In this document: piece after piece, positions 24,859 to 33,245 of the stretch | Layout of the letters: every line of letters begins with the position of its first letter | How positions within the stretch are numbered: position 1 is the first letter of the stretch | Assembly: GCA_035711845.1 (NCBI GenBank) | Contig: DASTBU010000043.1 | Coordinates: 73,740 to 137,739 of the forward strand | Origin: DASTBU01 sp035711845 | GTDB lineage: Bacteria > Acidobacteriota > Vicinamibacteria > Vicinamibacterales > 2-12-FULL-66-21 | Direction: 5' to 3' | Length of the DNA stretch: 64,000 bases | Position numbers and translations under genes: made by a program | Notes under the pieces: model-generated | The model's database searches: none | What the model was told of the DNA's origin: nothing | The model's input: the letters and a program-made list of their open reading frames with translations, nothing else

Positions 24859-25256
24859 TCGTGCACGTCATCCTGTTCGCCCCACGCCCGGATCTGAACA
24901 GCGCCCAGCGTCTGAAGGTCCTCGACGCGTTCAGGTCGGCGGCGCTCTCGGCGCCGACGGTCCGCGGCGTGCGAACGGGCCGACGCGTCCGGCATGGCCT
25001 TCCCGGATATGAATTGGCGATGCGCGAGGATTTCGAGTACCTCGCCATCCTGGAATTCGACGATCTGGAGGGGTTGGTGGCGTACCTGAAGCATCCCGCG
25101 CATGGTGCTGCCGGACAGCACTTCACCGCGTCGGCCGAGGCGGCGCTGGCCTACGATTACGCGATTGTCAGCCCCGAGGAGCTTGTGGTGTCGAACGCCA
25201 CAGACGTGGATGCCGCGAGAGGGACCGGGCTCTCGGAGGAATCGAAGAAGGACTGA
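24855..25256 (+). CDS. Stress-responsive alpha/beta barrel (Dabb) domain protein
   Basis: A 133-residue protein with the dimeric alpha/beta barrel pattern. 'MIVHVILFAPRPDLNSAQRLKVLDAFRSA' has the initial strand with a conserved His-Val core, and 'YLAILEFDDLEGLVAYLKHPAHGAAGQHF' contains the P-x-H motif of the Dabb family. The C-terminal 30 residues (SNATDVDAARGTG...) are probably unstructured. The start overlaps the preceding stop by ATGA. The last 100 bases overlap the convergent dusB gene, unusually long for two real genes, so the C-terminus of one may be mis-extended. Function not known. Confidence 0.72.
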   Translation: MIVHVILFAPRPDLNSAQRLKVLDAFRSAALSAPTVRGVRTGRRVRHGLPGYELAMREDFEYLAILEFDDLEGLVAYLKHPAHGAAGQHFTASAEAALAYDYAIVSPEELVVSNATDVDAARGTGLSEESKKD

Positions 25257-26266
25257 ATGATCTCGCGAAGGTGAGGGATGGACTCGGCGGAGTTCACCGC
25301 CACGCGAAGGTATGACCCGTTGTCGAGCCCCTTCGTGTACCAGGAGTTGAGCGCCCGTAGCTTGTTGATCACCCAGCGTTCGCGGCTGCGCGCACCGGGA
25401 TGGGCCTGGCCGGTCGTGCCGGGAGCGAGATGCCTGAAGCCGATGGCCTCGTCCACCCGCTCGGCGAGCAGCAGATTGATGTACTCGAGCAGAAATGCCG
25501 CCCGCTCCTGCGGGGAGATGGTTCGCGCCTCGCGGCCTGCCGCCTCGTCTGCGGCCTGCTGAAAGATCCAGGGATTCCTGAGCGCGCCGCGCCCGACCAG
25601 CACGCCCGACACGGCGCCGTTCTGAAGGCGTCGGACGACCTGCGCCGGCTCGGTGCAGTCTCCGCTGCCGATGACGGGAATGCTCACGCCGCTGGCCACC
25701 TTCGTGATCAGATCCCAGTCGGACGAGCCCGAATACGACTGCGCAGCGGTCCTCCCGTGCACGGCGACCGCCGCTGCGCCGGCGTCCTCCATCCGCCGCG
25801 CCAGCTCGGGCGCGTTGATCTCGCCGGCGTCCCAGCCGGCGCGCATCTTGACGGTCACGGGGATCTTCACGGCGCGCGCCATCGCCCGAATCACCTCCGC
25901 GGCGTGTTCGGGCTCGCGCATCAGGCTGCAGCCCGCATTGTGCTTCGCGATCTTCGGGACGGGGCAGCCCATGTTGACGTCGACGATGTCGGCGCCCATG
26001 CTTTCGACAACCCGCGCCGCCGCGGCCATTTTCTCGGGATCACCGCCGAAGATCTGAACCGAGACGGGCCGTTCCTCTTCCGTGTACTCCGCGTATTCCA
26101 GGGTGCGGTCGATGCCGCGGACCAGCCCTTCCGAGCTGACCATCTCTGTGACGACGAGCCCGCAGCCTCCCTTGCGCTTCACCAGGCGTCTGAAGGCAGT
26201 GTCGGTCATGCCCGCCATGGGCGCGAGCGCAAACGGCGGGACGATCTCGACCGAACCGATTTTCAT
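25157..26266 (-). CDS. dusB: tRNA-dihydrouridine synthase (DusB-like)
   Basis: FMN-dependent reductase that converts uridine to dihydrouridine in the D-loop of tRNA. The 369-residue TIM barrel has 'LAPMAGMTDTAFRRL' (substrate and FMN site), 'VDVNMGCPVPKI' with the catalytic Cys, 'PVTVKMRAGWD', 'VAVHGRTAAQ' and 'GVLVGRGALRNPWIF' (phosphate binding). The helical C-terminal domain follows. The last 25 residues (SPVPLAASTSVAF...) overlap the convergent Dabb gene by 100 bases and are not family-like. It sits 15 bases after the SurA-like gene on the same strand and is probably co-transcribed. Confidence 0.92.
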   Translation of the reverse strand: MKIGSVEIVPPFALAPMAGMTDTAFRRLVKRKGGCGLVVTEMVSSEGLVRGIDRTLEYAEYTEEERPVSVQIFGGDPEKMAAAARVVESMGADIVDVNMGCPVPKIAKHNAGCSLMREPEHAAEVIRAMARAVKIPVTVKMRAGWDAGEINAPELARRMEDAGAAAVAVHGRTAAQSYSGSSDWDLITKVASGVSIPVIGSGDCTEPAQVVRRLQNGAVSGVLVGRGALRNPWIFQQAADEAAGREARTISPQERAAFLLEYINLLLAERVDEAIGFRHLAPGTTGQAHPGARSRERWVINKLRALNSWYTKGLDNGSYLRVAVNSAESIPHLREIIQSFFDSSESPVPLAASTSVAFDTTSSSGLTIA

Positions 26267-26281
26267 GCTGGTGGGACTGCC

Positions 26282-27355
26282 TTACGGGTTGCCGCTCGGT
26301 GCGGCCTGCATCGACGCAATCTGCCGCTCGTAGGCCTGCTTCAGCTCGTCGTTCTTCCAGATGATGATGGCCTGGCTGCGGATGCGGCTGAGAAACTTCT
26401 GGACCTCGCTCCGCTGGCGCGCCGAATAGACGCGCTCCGCTACGAGATCGCGCACGCTGTCGAACGGCTGCACGACCGACGGGGTATGGGTCTCGAGCTT
26501 GACGATTTGATAGCCGCGCGCCCCACGAATCGGTTGTGTGATATCGCCTGGCTTCATGCTGCCGAGCAGGTCCTGAAGCGCCTGTGAGAGTTCGCTCACG
26601 ACGATAGGCCCTATCAGCCCACCGTTTGCTTTGCTTGGCGCCGCCGACACATCGGCCGCGACCTTCGCGAAGTCCTCGCCGGCGGCGATTCGTGCGCGGA
26701 CGGCGTCGGCCTGCTCCTTCACCGAATCCGTGTCTCTGGCGCCCTGCGCGTCGGCAGGCGCCTCGATCAGAATCTCGCGCAGGGTGACCGAGGCGGGCTG
26801 AACGAACTCCTGCTGATGCGACTGGTAGTACTGGCGCGCTTCCGCCTCGGTGATCTGGAGCTTCGATCCGACTTCAGCGCGCTGCACTTCCTGAATCATG
26901 AACTGCCGCTCGACGTTCCGGCGCAGGTCGGCCATCGTCATGCCTTCCTGCTTCAGCGCGGCCTCGAACTTCTGGTCCTCGACCAGGTTCTGCTCCTTGC
27001 GCATGTTCGTGAGCCAGCGGTTGAACGCATCGTCTGGCAGCTTGAAGCCTTTCTCGCGGGCGAGCTGAATCATCAGGAGGTCGTCGATGGCGTTGACGAG
27101 CAGGGGAGGCGTCACTTCGGCAAGGGCCTTCTGCACCTGCTCGTCGGTCCGGAGCGCCTGGGGATCGACGTTCGCGTTCAATCGCTGGCGCAGCGCATCG
27201 ATCTGCCGTCGCTCGAGCTCGGTCTTGGTGATGATGTCTCCGTTGACCTTGACGAGGACCTGCTCGATGATTTCCGCGCCGCGGAGCGGAGCGACAAGAA
27301 CCAGCGCCGCGGAGGCGGCGACCACGCCGCGAGCAAACATCTTCATGAAGTGCAC
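26282..27355 (-). CDS. SurA-like periplasmic peptidyl-prolyl isomerase
   Basis: A 357-residue exported foldase. The signal peptide ends near 'VAPLRGAE'. A SurA N-terminal chaperone segment follows (IEQVLVKVNGDIITKTELERRQ... LLVNAIDDLLMIQLAREKG), then a PpiC/parvulin domain at about residues 190-295 (VTLREILI... ARIAAGEDFAKVAADVSAAPSKANGGLIGPI... GYQIVKLE). It helps outer-membrane proteins fold, which fits a diderm. Only one parvulin domain is seen, compared with two in E. coli SurA. It lies between mfd and dusB on the same strand with short gaps, suggesting one operon. Confidence 0.85.
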   Translation of the reverse strand: MHFMKMFARGVVAASAALVLVAPLRGAEIIEQVLVKVNGDIITKTELERRQIDALRQRLNANVDPQALRTDEQVQKALAEVTPPLLVNAIDDLLMIQLAREKGFKLPDDAFNRWLTNMRKEQNLVEDQKFEAALKQEGMTMADLRRNVERQFMIQEVQRAEVGSKLQITEAEARQYYQSHQQEFVQPASVTLREILIEAPADAQGARDTDSVKEQADAVRARIAAGEDFAKVAADVSAAPSKANGGLIGPIVVSELSQALQDLLGSMKPGDITQPIRGARGYQIVKLETHTPSVVQPFDSVRDLVAERVYSARQRSEVQKFLSRIRSQAIIIWKNDELKQAYERQIASMQAAPSGNP

Positions 27356-27378
27356 CTAAATCTCTGCAATAGAAGATT

Positions 27379-30300
27379 TTAGTCGATCGAGGCGCCCTGA
27401 CTCAACTCCCTCAGCAGTCGCCCCACCCGGGTGAACACGCCCGACTCGCTGCGCGGGTCCTCCCTGGCCGGGCGCATGATCTCGTCGCGGGAGAAGCCCG
27501 CGGTAACCGCTCCCGCCTGCGCGCGCGCCGCCCACCAGGAACCGCCCGCCACCGGGTCGGACCCCTTGCGGGGCGAATTTGAACGGAGCCTGGATACGGA
27601 CCCTCCGGCGGCGGTGCCCGAGCGCTGTGCTACCGGACCCGTAGGGGAGCCCTCGAGATCCAGCTTCAGGCTGGCGGGTGGCACCAGCCTGACGTCGCTT
27701 CGTTGCTGGACCAGCCTGTAGAGCCAGGCGGGATCCAGCTTCGCATCGGGCCTGAACTTTAGGACGACGAACCGGCCCTCGCGGTCGAGCGACTCGAGGC
27801 CTATCTGGTCGGCCATGAGCCGAATGGAGGCGTATTCGGCGAGGTTGAGCACGGATTCGGGCGGATTGCCGTAGCGGTCGCGGACCTCGTCCATGAGCCG
27901 ATCCAGCTCCTCGGCCGATCGGACCGCCGCCATGCGGCGGTAGACGGTGAGCCGCTGGTTCATGTCGGGAATGTAGCTGTCCTCGATCCGGAGGTCCACG
28001 CGCAGGTTCACGTTGGCGCGGATTCCGTCCTCGATCTCTTCGCCCTTGAGCTCCTTGATCGTCTGCTCGAGCAGCTTCATGTACATGTCGAAGCCGACCG
28101 CCTCGATGTGCCCGCTCTGCTCCCCGCCGAGGAGATTGCCGGCGCCGCGGATCTCGAGGTCGAGCGCGGCGACACGAAATCCGCTGCCGAGATCGCTGAA
28201 CTCGCGGATAGCTGCCAGCCGTTTCTTCGCGACAGGGGAGAGCGAATCCTCGGGTGGGATCAGCAGATACGCATAGGCGCGGCGATCGGATCGGCCCACG
28301 CGTCCCCGAAGCTGGTACAGCTGCGAGAGGCCGTAGCGGTCGGCCCGGTTGACGATCATGGTGTTGGCGTTGGGGATGTCGAGCCCGTTCTCGATGATCG
28401 TCGTCGCGAGCAGCACGTCGTATTTCTGCGCGACGAAGTCCACCATCACCCGCTCGAGCGCCTCCTCGCTCATCTGGCCGTGCGCGACGGCGATCCTGGC
28501 TTCCGGCACCAGGCGAGCGATCAGATCGCCGAGGGAGTAGATCGACTCGACCCGGTTGTGGACGAAATAGATCTGGCCGCCGCGCTCCAGTTCCGTCCTG
28601 ATGGCGCGCGAGATGACGGCCTGGTCGAACTTCACGACGTTGGTCTGGATCGACAGCCGATCCTTCGGCGGCGTCTCGATGATCGACATGTCGCGGATGC
28701 CGGCCAGCGACATGTTCAGCGTGCGCGGAATCGGGGTGGCCGTCATCGTGAGCACGTCCACACGCCGGCGCAGCTGCTTGATGCGCTCCTTGTGCGCCAC
28801 GCCGAACCGCTGCTCCTCGTCCACGACGAGCAGGCCCAGGTCCTTGAACTGCACGTCCTTGGAGAGCAGGCGATGCGTGCCGACAATGATCTCGACTCGT
28901 CCCGCCGCAAGATCGTCCAGCACCAGCTTCTGCTCGGCCTTCGTCCGGAAGCGGCTCACCATGTCGATGCGGACCGGGAAGGCCGCGAAGCGGTTCTTCA
29001 GCGTCTTGAGGTGCTGGAAGGCGAGCACCGTCGTGGGCGCGAGAAAGGCGACCTGCTTGCCGTCCATGACGGCCTTGAAGGCCGCGCGCATGCCGACTTC
29101 GGTCTTTCCGTACCCGACATCCCCGCACAGCAGCCGATCCATGGTGCCGGGCGCCTCCATGTCGTTCTTGATGTCGATGATGGCGGTCTGCTGATCCGGC
29201 GTCAGCTCCCACTCGAATGCGTCCTCGAACTCCTGCTGCCAGTGCGTGTCGGGACTGAAGGGGTGACCCGGGACCGCTTTACGCGCCGCGTAGAGCTTCA
29301 GCAGCTCTTCGGCCATGTCGCGCATGGCCTTCTTGACGCGTGTCTTCGCTTTCTCCCACGTCGTTCCGCCCAGCCGATCGAGGGCCGGACGAGTCGCGCC
29401 GGTGTATTTCTGGACGAGATCCAGTCGTTCGACCGGGACGAACAGCTTGTCGTCGCCCGCGTAGCGGAGCTCCATGAACTCCTGCGCGTCGATCCCCAGC
29501 TCGATTCGCTTCAGCCCGACGAATACGCCTATCCCGTGATCCACATGGACGACGAGGTCGCCGACCTTCAGATCCCTGAAGTCGGAGAGGAACGTGCGCG
29601 TGGCCGACCGGCGGCGCTCGTGAACGACACGCTCCTCCTCGAAGACATCCGTCTCGGCCCAGAGCTGCAGCCCTGCCTCGGGCAAACGGAAGCCGCGCGA
29701 AAGCCGGCCGGTGCCCACGAGCACCGAGGCCGTGTGTGCATCTTCGGCCCGTTCGACGGGAACGGCGTAGATCTCGTAATCGGCGAGGAGCTCGATCGTG
29801 CGCTCGGCCCGTCCCGGCGAGTGGGCCACGAAGACCATCGTGTCGCCCCGCTCGCGGCCGCGCCTGATTTCCGCGACCCAATCGGGCACCCGGCCGTTGA
29901 ACTCGATGGCGGGCTGAGAGGAGATATGGCGCGCCTGCGCGGCGTCGCCCAGAGCGAGCGTTTCGAGCGCCGTCGCCCCATCGAGCCAGGCCTCAGCGGT
30001 TGTCCACTCGATCATCAATTCGGCGGGCGCGGCGACGCGCCTGCCTTTCTCGAGCGCCTCACCGTAGCTGGCCCGGACCTGCTCGCACAGCTTCACGCCA
30101 AGTGCGCGAACTTCATCGGGCTCGAACACGAGCAGCGCCGGACGCCCGGCTATCGCGGCAAAGTCGAGGAACGTCGCACTTCTGTCCTCGGCGTCCGCGT
30201 CGGCCAGAACCTCCTGAAGGGGCACGACCGATGCCTGGTCGATCGCGCCGCTCGATCTCTGGGTGGCCGGATCGTAGGTCCGGATCGACTCGATCGTGTC

Positions 30301-30921
30301 GCCGATGAACTCGAGCCGGATCGGGTCCGGCGCACCGGCGGGATAGAAATCCACGACGCCGCCGCGCACGCAGAACTCCCCGGATTCGTCAACAGGGTCC
30401 TGGCGGGTATAACCGGCCGCCGCGAGCAAATCGCCGAGCTCGAGCGGCGGGAGCTCCTGACCGGGCGCAAGCGTGATGGCGGCGTTGCTCAGGCGGCGGG
30501 GAGCGCTGACCTTCGGGACGAGCGACGCCGCGGATGCGACGATGAGCCGAGCCTGACCCGAGGCGAGCGCGTACAGCGCCCGGGCGCGCGCCGACGCGAT
30601 CTCGAAATGAGGCGTCAGCCCACGGTAGGGATCGACCTCGTGCGAAGGAAAGGGGAGAACGACGCGTTCGACTTCGGCATCGGAGAGGCCTTCGAGCGCG
30701 GCGAGAAAGAACCGGGCGTCGGCGGTCATGCGCTCGACGTGGGCATCGGCCGGCACCACGAGCACGGTTCGCTCGCGGTTGGCGGCCGCCGCGGCGAACA
30801 TCACCGCCGCCGGACCGTCGAGCCCCGAGACGCGGCCTCCGGGCGTACCCATCCCCAATCGGCCCGCGGCCGACTTCAACACGGCCCGCAATGTCAGGGA
30901 ACTGGAGGTATAGCTCGTCAC
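27379..30921 (-). CDS. mfd: Transcription-repair coupling factor Mfd
   Basis: A 1180-residue DNA translocase that removes stalled RNA polymerase and recruits UvrA. The N-terminal UvrB-like module, the RNA-polymerase-interacting domain (FLSDFRDLKVGDLVVHVDHGIGVFVGLKRIEL), the helicase core with Walker A 'CGDVGYGKTE' near residue 600, 'DEEQRFG' near 700, 'TMTATPIPRTL', and the TRCF C-terminal domain are all present. About 45 residues rich in Gly, Ser and Arg (encoded about 27509-27648, GPVAQRSGTAAGGSVSR...) interrupt the C-terminal domain between 'SLKLDLEG' and 'TAGFSRDEIMRP'. They look like an in-frame insertion. The gene heads the mfd-surA-dusB group. Confidence 0.95.
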   Translation of the reverse strand: MTSYTSSSLTLRAVLKSAAGRLGMGTPGGRVSGLDGPAAVMFAAAAANRERTVLVVPADAHVERMTADARFFLAALEGLSDAEVERVVLPFPSHEVDPYRGLTPHFEIASARARALYALASGQARLIVASAASLVPKVSAPRRLSNAAITLAPGQELPPLELGDLLAAAGYTRQDPVDESGEFCVRGGVVDFYPAGAPDPIRLEFIGDTIESIRTYDPATQRSSGAIDQASVVPLQEVLADADAEDRSATFLDFAAIAGRPALLVFEPDEVRALGVKLCEQVRASYGEALEKGRRVAAPAELMIEWTTAEAWLDGATALETLALGDAAQARHISSQPAIEFNGRVPDWVAEIRRGRERGDTMVFVAHSPGRAERTIELLADYEIYAVPVERAEDAHTASVLVGTGRLSRGFRLPEAGLQLWAETDVFEEERVVHERRRSATRTFLSDFRDLKVGDLVVHVDHGIGVFVGLKRIELGIDAQEFMELRYAGDDKLFVPVERLDLVQKYTGATRPALDRLGGTTWEKAKTRVKKAMRDMAEELLKLYAARKAVPGHPFSPDTHWQQEFEDAFEWELTPDQQTAIIDIKNDMEAPGTMDRLLCGDVGYGKTEVGMRAAFKAVMDGKQVAFLAPTTVLAFQHLKTLKNRFAAFPVRIDMVSRFRTKAEQKLVLDDLAAGRVEIIVGTHRLLSKDVQFKDLGLLVVDEEQRFGVAHKERIKQLRRRVDVLTMTATPIPRTLNMSLAGIRDMSIIETPPKDRLSIQTNVVKFDQAVISRAIRTELERGGQIYFVHNRVESIYSLGDLIARLVPEARIAVAHGQMSEEALERVMVDFVAQKYDVLLATTIIENGLDIPNANTMIVNRADRYGLSQLYQLRGRVGRSDRRAYAYLLIPPEDSLSPVAKKRLAAIREFSDLGSGFRVAALDLEIRGAGNLLGGEQSGHIEAVGFDMYMKLLEQTIKELKGEEIEDGIRANVNLRVDLRIEDSYIPDMNQRLTVYRRMAAVRSAEELDRLMDEVRDRYGNPPESVLNLAEYASIRLMADQIGLESLDREGRFVVLKFRPDAKLDPAWLYRLVQQRSDVRLVPPASLKLDLEGSPTGPVAQRSGTAAGGSVSRLRSNSPRKGSDPVAGGSWWAARAQAGAVTAGFSRDEIMRPAREDPRSESGVFTRVGRLLRELSQGASID

Positions 30922-31089
30922 GGCGACCGGCGCGCTCCGACAGTGAACCTTTCATTTTACCGCGCGGCCCAGCTCAACCGCGAAGTTTCGTTGACGCTCA
31001 TCCTGGCCGGGCCTACACTTCGTCCGATCTGAACGACGAGCGCTGTTCGTGGAAAAGGGGAGTTTCCCCGGAAACCGAGGAGGTGTCTC

Positions 31090-31269
31090 GTGGCCAAGAT
31101 GCTGAGGTGCAGTGATTTGATGCCCGGCTGCGACAAGGTCATCGTCGGAAAGGACGTGGATGAGGTCTTCGCCAAGGCCGAAGCGCACGCGCGCAAGGAA
31201 CACAACATGACGATCATCCCGCCGAACGTCGTGTCGCAAATCGAAGCCGCGATCAAAGAGAAGGTGTAG
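31090..31269 (+). CDS. DUF1059 family small protein
   Basis: A 59-residue protein, 'MLRCSDLMPGCDKVIVGKDVDEVFAKAEAHARKEH' and then 'MTIIPPNVVSQIEAAIKEKV'. This is the DUF1059 pattern with two cysteines near the N-terminus (C-x-D-x-x-x-x-C), a beta-alpha-beta core and a His-x-M turn. The GTG at 31090 is preferred over the ATG at 31099 because GAGGAGG (31077-31083) lies six bases before the GTG. Function unknown. It is divergent from mfd. Confidence 0.85.
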   Translation: MAKMLRCSDLMPGCDKVIVGKDVDEVFAKAEAHARKEHNMTIIPPNVVSQIEAAIKEKV

Positions 31270-31277
31270 CGGCGCGT

Positions 31278-31787
31278 TCAGCGGCGCCGCCGGCCCTCGC
31301 GAACCCGACGGACCCGATCGATGAGGGCTGTGGTGGAGTAGCCCTGCTCGACCTCGACGCGCACCACGCGGCCGCCCCGCCCCTCGACGGTGTCCCGGCC
31401 GACAATCTGGTCCGTCGGCCAGTCCGCGCCCTTGACGAGGATGTCCGGCTGGACCGCGCGAATGATCTCGGCAGGCGTATCTTCGTCGAAGACTACCACT
31501 GCGTCCACATCCGCCAGGGCGGCGATCACTTCCCCACGCTCCGCCTCGGAATTGATCGGGCGGCCGATGCCCTTGTTCCGCCGGACCGACGCGTCCGAGT
31601 TCAGCCCCACGATGAGCGTGTCCCCGAGGGAACGCGCACGCCTCAGGTACCGGACGTGGCCGGGGTGCAGAAGGTCGAAGACGCCGTTGGTGAACACGAC
31701 CGTACCGCCCCCGGCTCGAACCCGACCAACGAGCTCGATGACCTGATCGCGGGAGACTGCCGCGCCGGCCCGCGCGTCTGGCCGCAC
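31278..31787 (-). CDS. D-glycero-beta-D-manno-heptose 1-phosphate adenylyltransferase (RfaE2/HldE C-terminal type)
   Basis: A nucleotidyltransferase (169 residues from the GTG at 31787) with 'VVFTNGVFDLLHPGHVRYLRRARSLGD', the T-N-G-x-F-D-x-x-H-x-G-H motif of the cytidylyltransferase-like fold. It is followed by 'LIVGLNSDASVRRNKG', 'RPINSEAERGEVIAAL' and the family end 'GGRVVRVEVEQGYSTTALIDRVR'. It activates heptose phosphate as ADP-heptose for LPS core synthesis. The kinase half is absent, so this is the single-domain form. The GTG is two bases after the wzt-like stop (TGAGGGTG), showing coupling to the polysaccharide exporter genes. Confidence 0.85.
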   Translation of the reverse strand: MRPDARAGAAVSRDQVIELVGRVRAGGGTVVFTNGVFDLLHPGHVRYLRRARSLGDTLIVGLNSDASVRRNKGIGRPINSEAERGEVIAALADVDAVVVFDEDTPAEIIRAVQPDILVKGADWPTDQIVGRDTVEGRGGRVVRVEVEQGYSTTALIDRVRRVREGRRRR

Positions 31788-31789
31788 CC

Positions 31790-33136
31790 TCAGCCCCGCG
31801 CCTCGTCGAGCGTCACGCCTTCGGAGAACCGCCACGCGTGCCGCGGCCTGTAGATGCCGACGTCCTTGGTGCGCGATTTCACGCGGAACGTGTAAAGCAG
31901 CCGGTGGTAGTCGTAGGGATAGCCGTCCAGCTTGTGGACCGCGACGTCGAGCTTGTAGGTACCCTCGACGAGATCGAGGCTGTCGATCGTGAAGACGGCC
32001 TCCGCGTCGCCGTGGATTCGCGCGAACTTCAGCTCCTCGATGCTGGTGTTGGTGCCGTAGCAGCAGACGCCCTCGGCGTTGAAGATCCCGATGCCGATGA
32101 CGAAGTCCTCGATGGCGAGCGGCGCCCGTAGCCTGATCTTCACGTCGAGCCGATCGCCCGAATGGAACACGTGGGCGCGCTCGCCGTCCGACGCGGCGAG
32201 CACCACGTCCGTGATCTCGACCTCGCGGGATCCCCAGCGCCCTTCGGTAGCGCGAAACATGTCGGACGGGGCGGCTGCCGTCTCGACGGGGTGATCGGGC
32301 AGGACCGCCGAGGCGGGCTCGTCGGGCGACACGACAGCCGCCGCCTCCAGCGCTTTTGCGTCGCCCGCCGCCAGCTGCTGCTCCTCGCTGACCTCCACGT
32401 CAGAGACGTACGCGCCGACGAGCCGCTTCGGATCGCCCATGCCCTGCATGCGGCCCTTGTCGAGCCAGAGTGCTTCGTCGCAGAACCGTTCCACCATGCC
32501 GAGCGCGTGGGTCACCAGGAGGATCGTGCGGCCGCGGCGCTTGAACTCGGCGAACTTGTCCAGGCATTTGTGCGTGAACCCCTCGTCGCCGACCGCCAGC
32601 ACCTCGTCCACCAGCAGGACGTCGGGATCCACGTGGATGGCCACCGCGAAGCCGAGGCGCATGTACATCCCGGACGAGTAGGTCTTCACGGGCGCGTCGA
32701 TGAAGTCCTGCAACTCGGCGAACTCGACGATCTCGTCGAACCGTTTCGCGATCTCGCGCTTGGTCAGGCCCAGCATGATGCCGTTGATGAAGACGTTCTC
32801 CCGCCCGGAGATTTCCGGGTGAAACCCGGCGCCCAGCTCGATCAGGGCCGAGATCCGCCCGTTGACGCGCACCGTGCCGGAGGTGGGCTTCGTGATCCCG
32901 GCCACCAGCTTCAGCATCGTGCTCTTGCCCGAGCCGTTCCGCCCGATCACCCCCAGCGTACGGCCGGCCGGCACGGTGAAGCTGACATCCTGGATCGCCG
33001 CGAACGTCTCCTCGGGCTTGAGGTCGCGAACCAGGCTGCCGCCAACGAGTGCGCTCTTGAGCGTGGTGAACTGCCGCCGGCGACTGTACCGCCGGTACAC
33101 TTTCGTCACGTGGGAGACTTCGATTGATTTAATCAC
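31790..33136 (-). CDS. Polysaccharide ABC exporter ATP-binding protein, Wzt-like with C-terminal carbohydrate-binding domain
   Basis: A 448-residue ATPase. The nucleotide-binding domain has Walker A 'GVIGRNGSGKSTMLKLVAG', the signature-region 'YSSGMYMRLGFAVAIHVDPDVLLVDEVLAVGD' and the H-loop 'LLVTHALGMVERFCDEALWLDKG'. From about residue 300 a Wzt-type beta-sandwich domain follows (GRWGSREVEITDVVLAASDGERAHVFHSGDRLDVKIRLRAP... GTNTSIEEL), which in O-antigen exporters recognises the modified end of the glycan. The GTG at 33136 is preferred. Any earlier start would translate the CCAGCTT heptamer array as a spurious repeat of the form LEAG-x-WK. It pairs with the permease gene immediately upstream. 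Confidence 0.88.
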   Translation of the reverse strand: MIKSIEVSHVTKVYRRYSRRRQFTTLKSALVGGSLVRDLKPEETFAAIQDVSFTVPAGRTLGVIGRNGSGKSTMLKLVAGITKPTSGTVRVNGRISALIELGAGFHPEISGRENVFINGIMLGLTKREIAKRFDEIVEFAELQDFIDAPVKTYSSGMYMRLGFAVAIHVDPDVLLVDEVLAVGDEGFTHKCLDKFAEFKRRGRTILLVTHALGMVERFCDEALWLDKGRMQGMGDPKRLVGAYVSDVEVSEEQQLAAGDAKALEAAAVVSPDEPASAVLPDHPVETAAAPSDMFRATEGRWGSREVEITDVVLAASDGERAHVFHSGDRLDVKIRLRAPLAIEDFVIGIGIFNAEGVCCYGTNTSIEELKFARIHGDAEAVFTIDSLDLVEGTYKLDVAVHKLDGYPYDYHRLLYTFRVKSRTKDVGIYRPRHAWRFSEGVTLDEARG

Positions 33137-33141
33137 AACGA

Positions 33142-33190
33142 CCAGCTTCCAGCTACCAGCTTCCAGCTTCCAGTTGCCAGCTTCCAGCTC
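33142..33190. repeat. Heptamer array, unit CCAGCTT, seven exact-period copies
   Basis: Seven contiguous 7-bp units: CCAGCTT, CCAGCTA, CCAGCTT, CCAGCTT, CCAGTTG, CCAGCTT, CCAGCTC. It ends five bases from the wzt-like start codon. On the coding strand each unit gives AAGCTGG, whose GGAAG junction may serve as a weak ribosome site. Confidence 0.85.
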
Positions 33191-33245
33191 CGGGCGTCGA
33201 CGCGCAGCGGCCTCTCGGATGGCGGACGGCGGCGTCCTACAGCCT

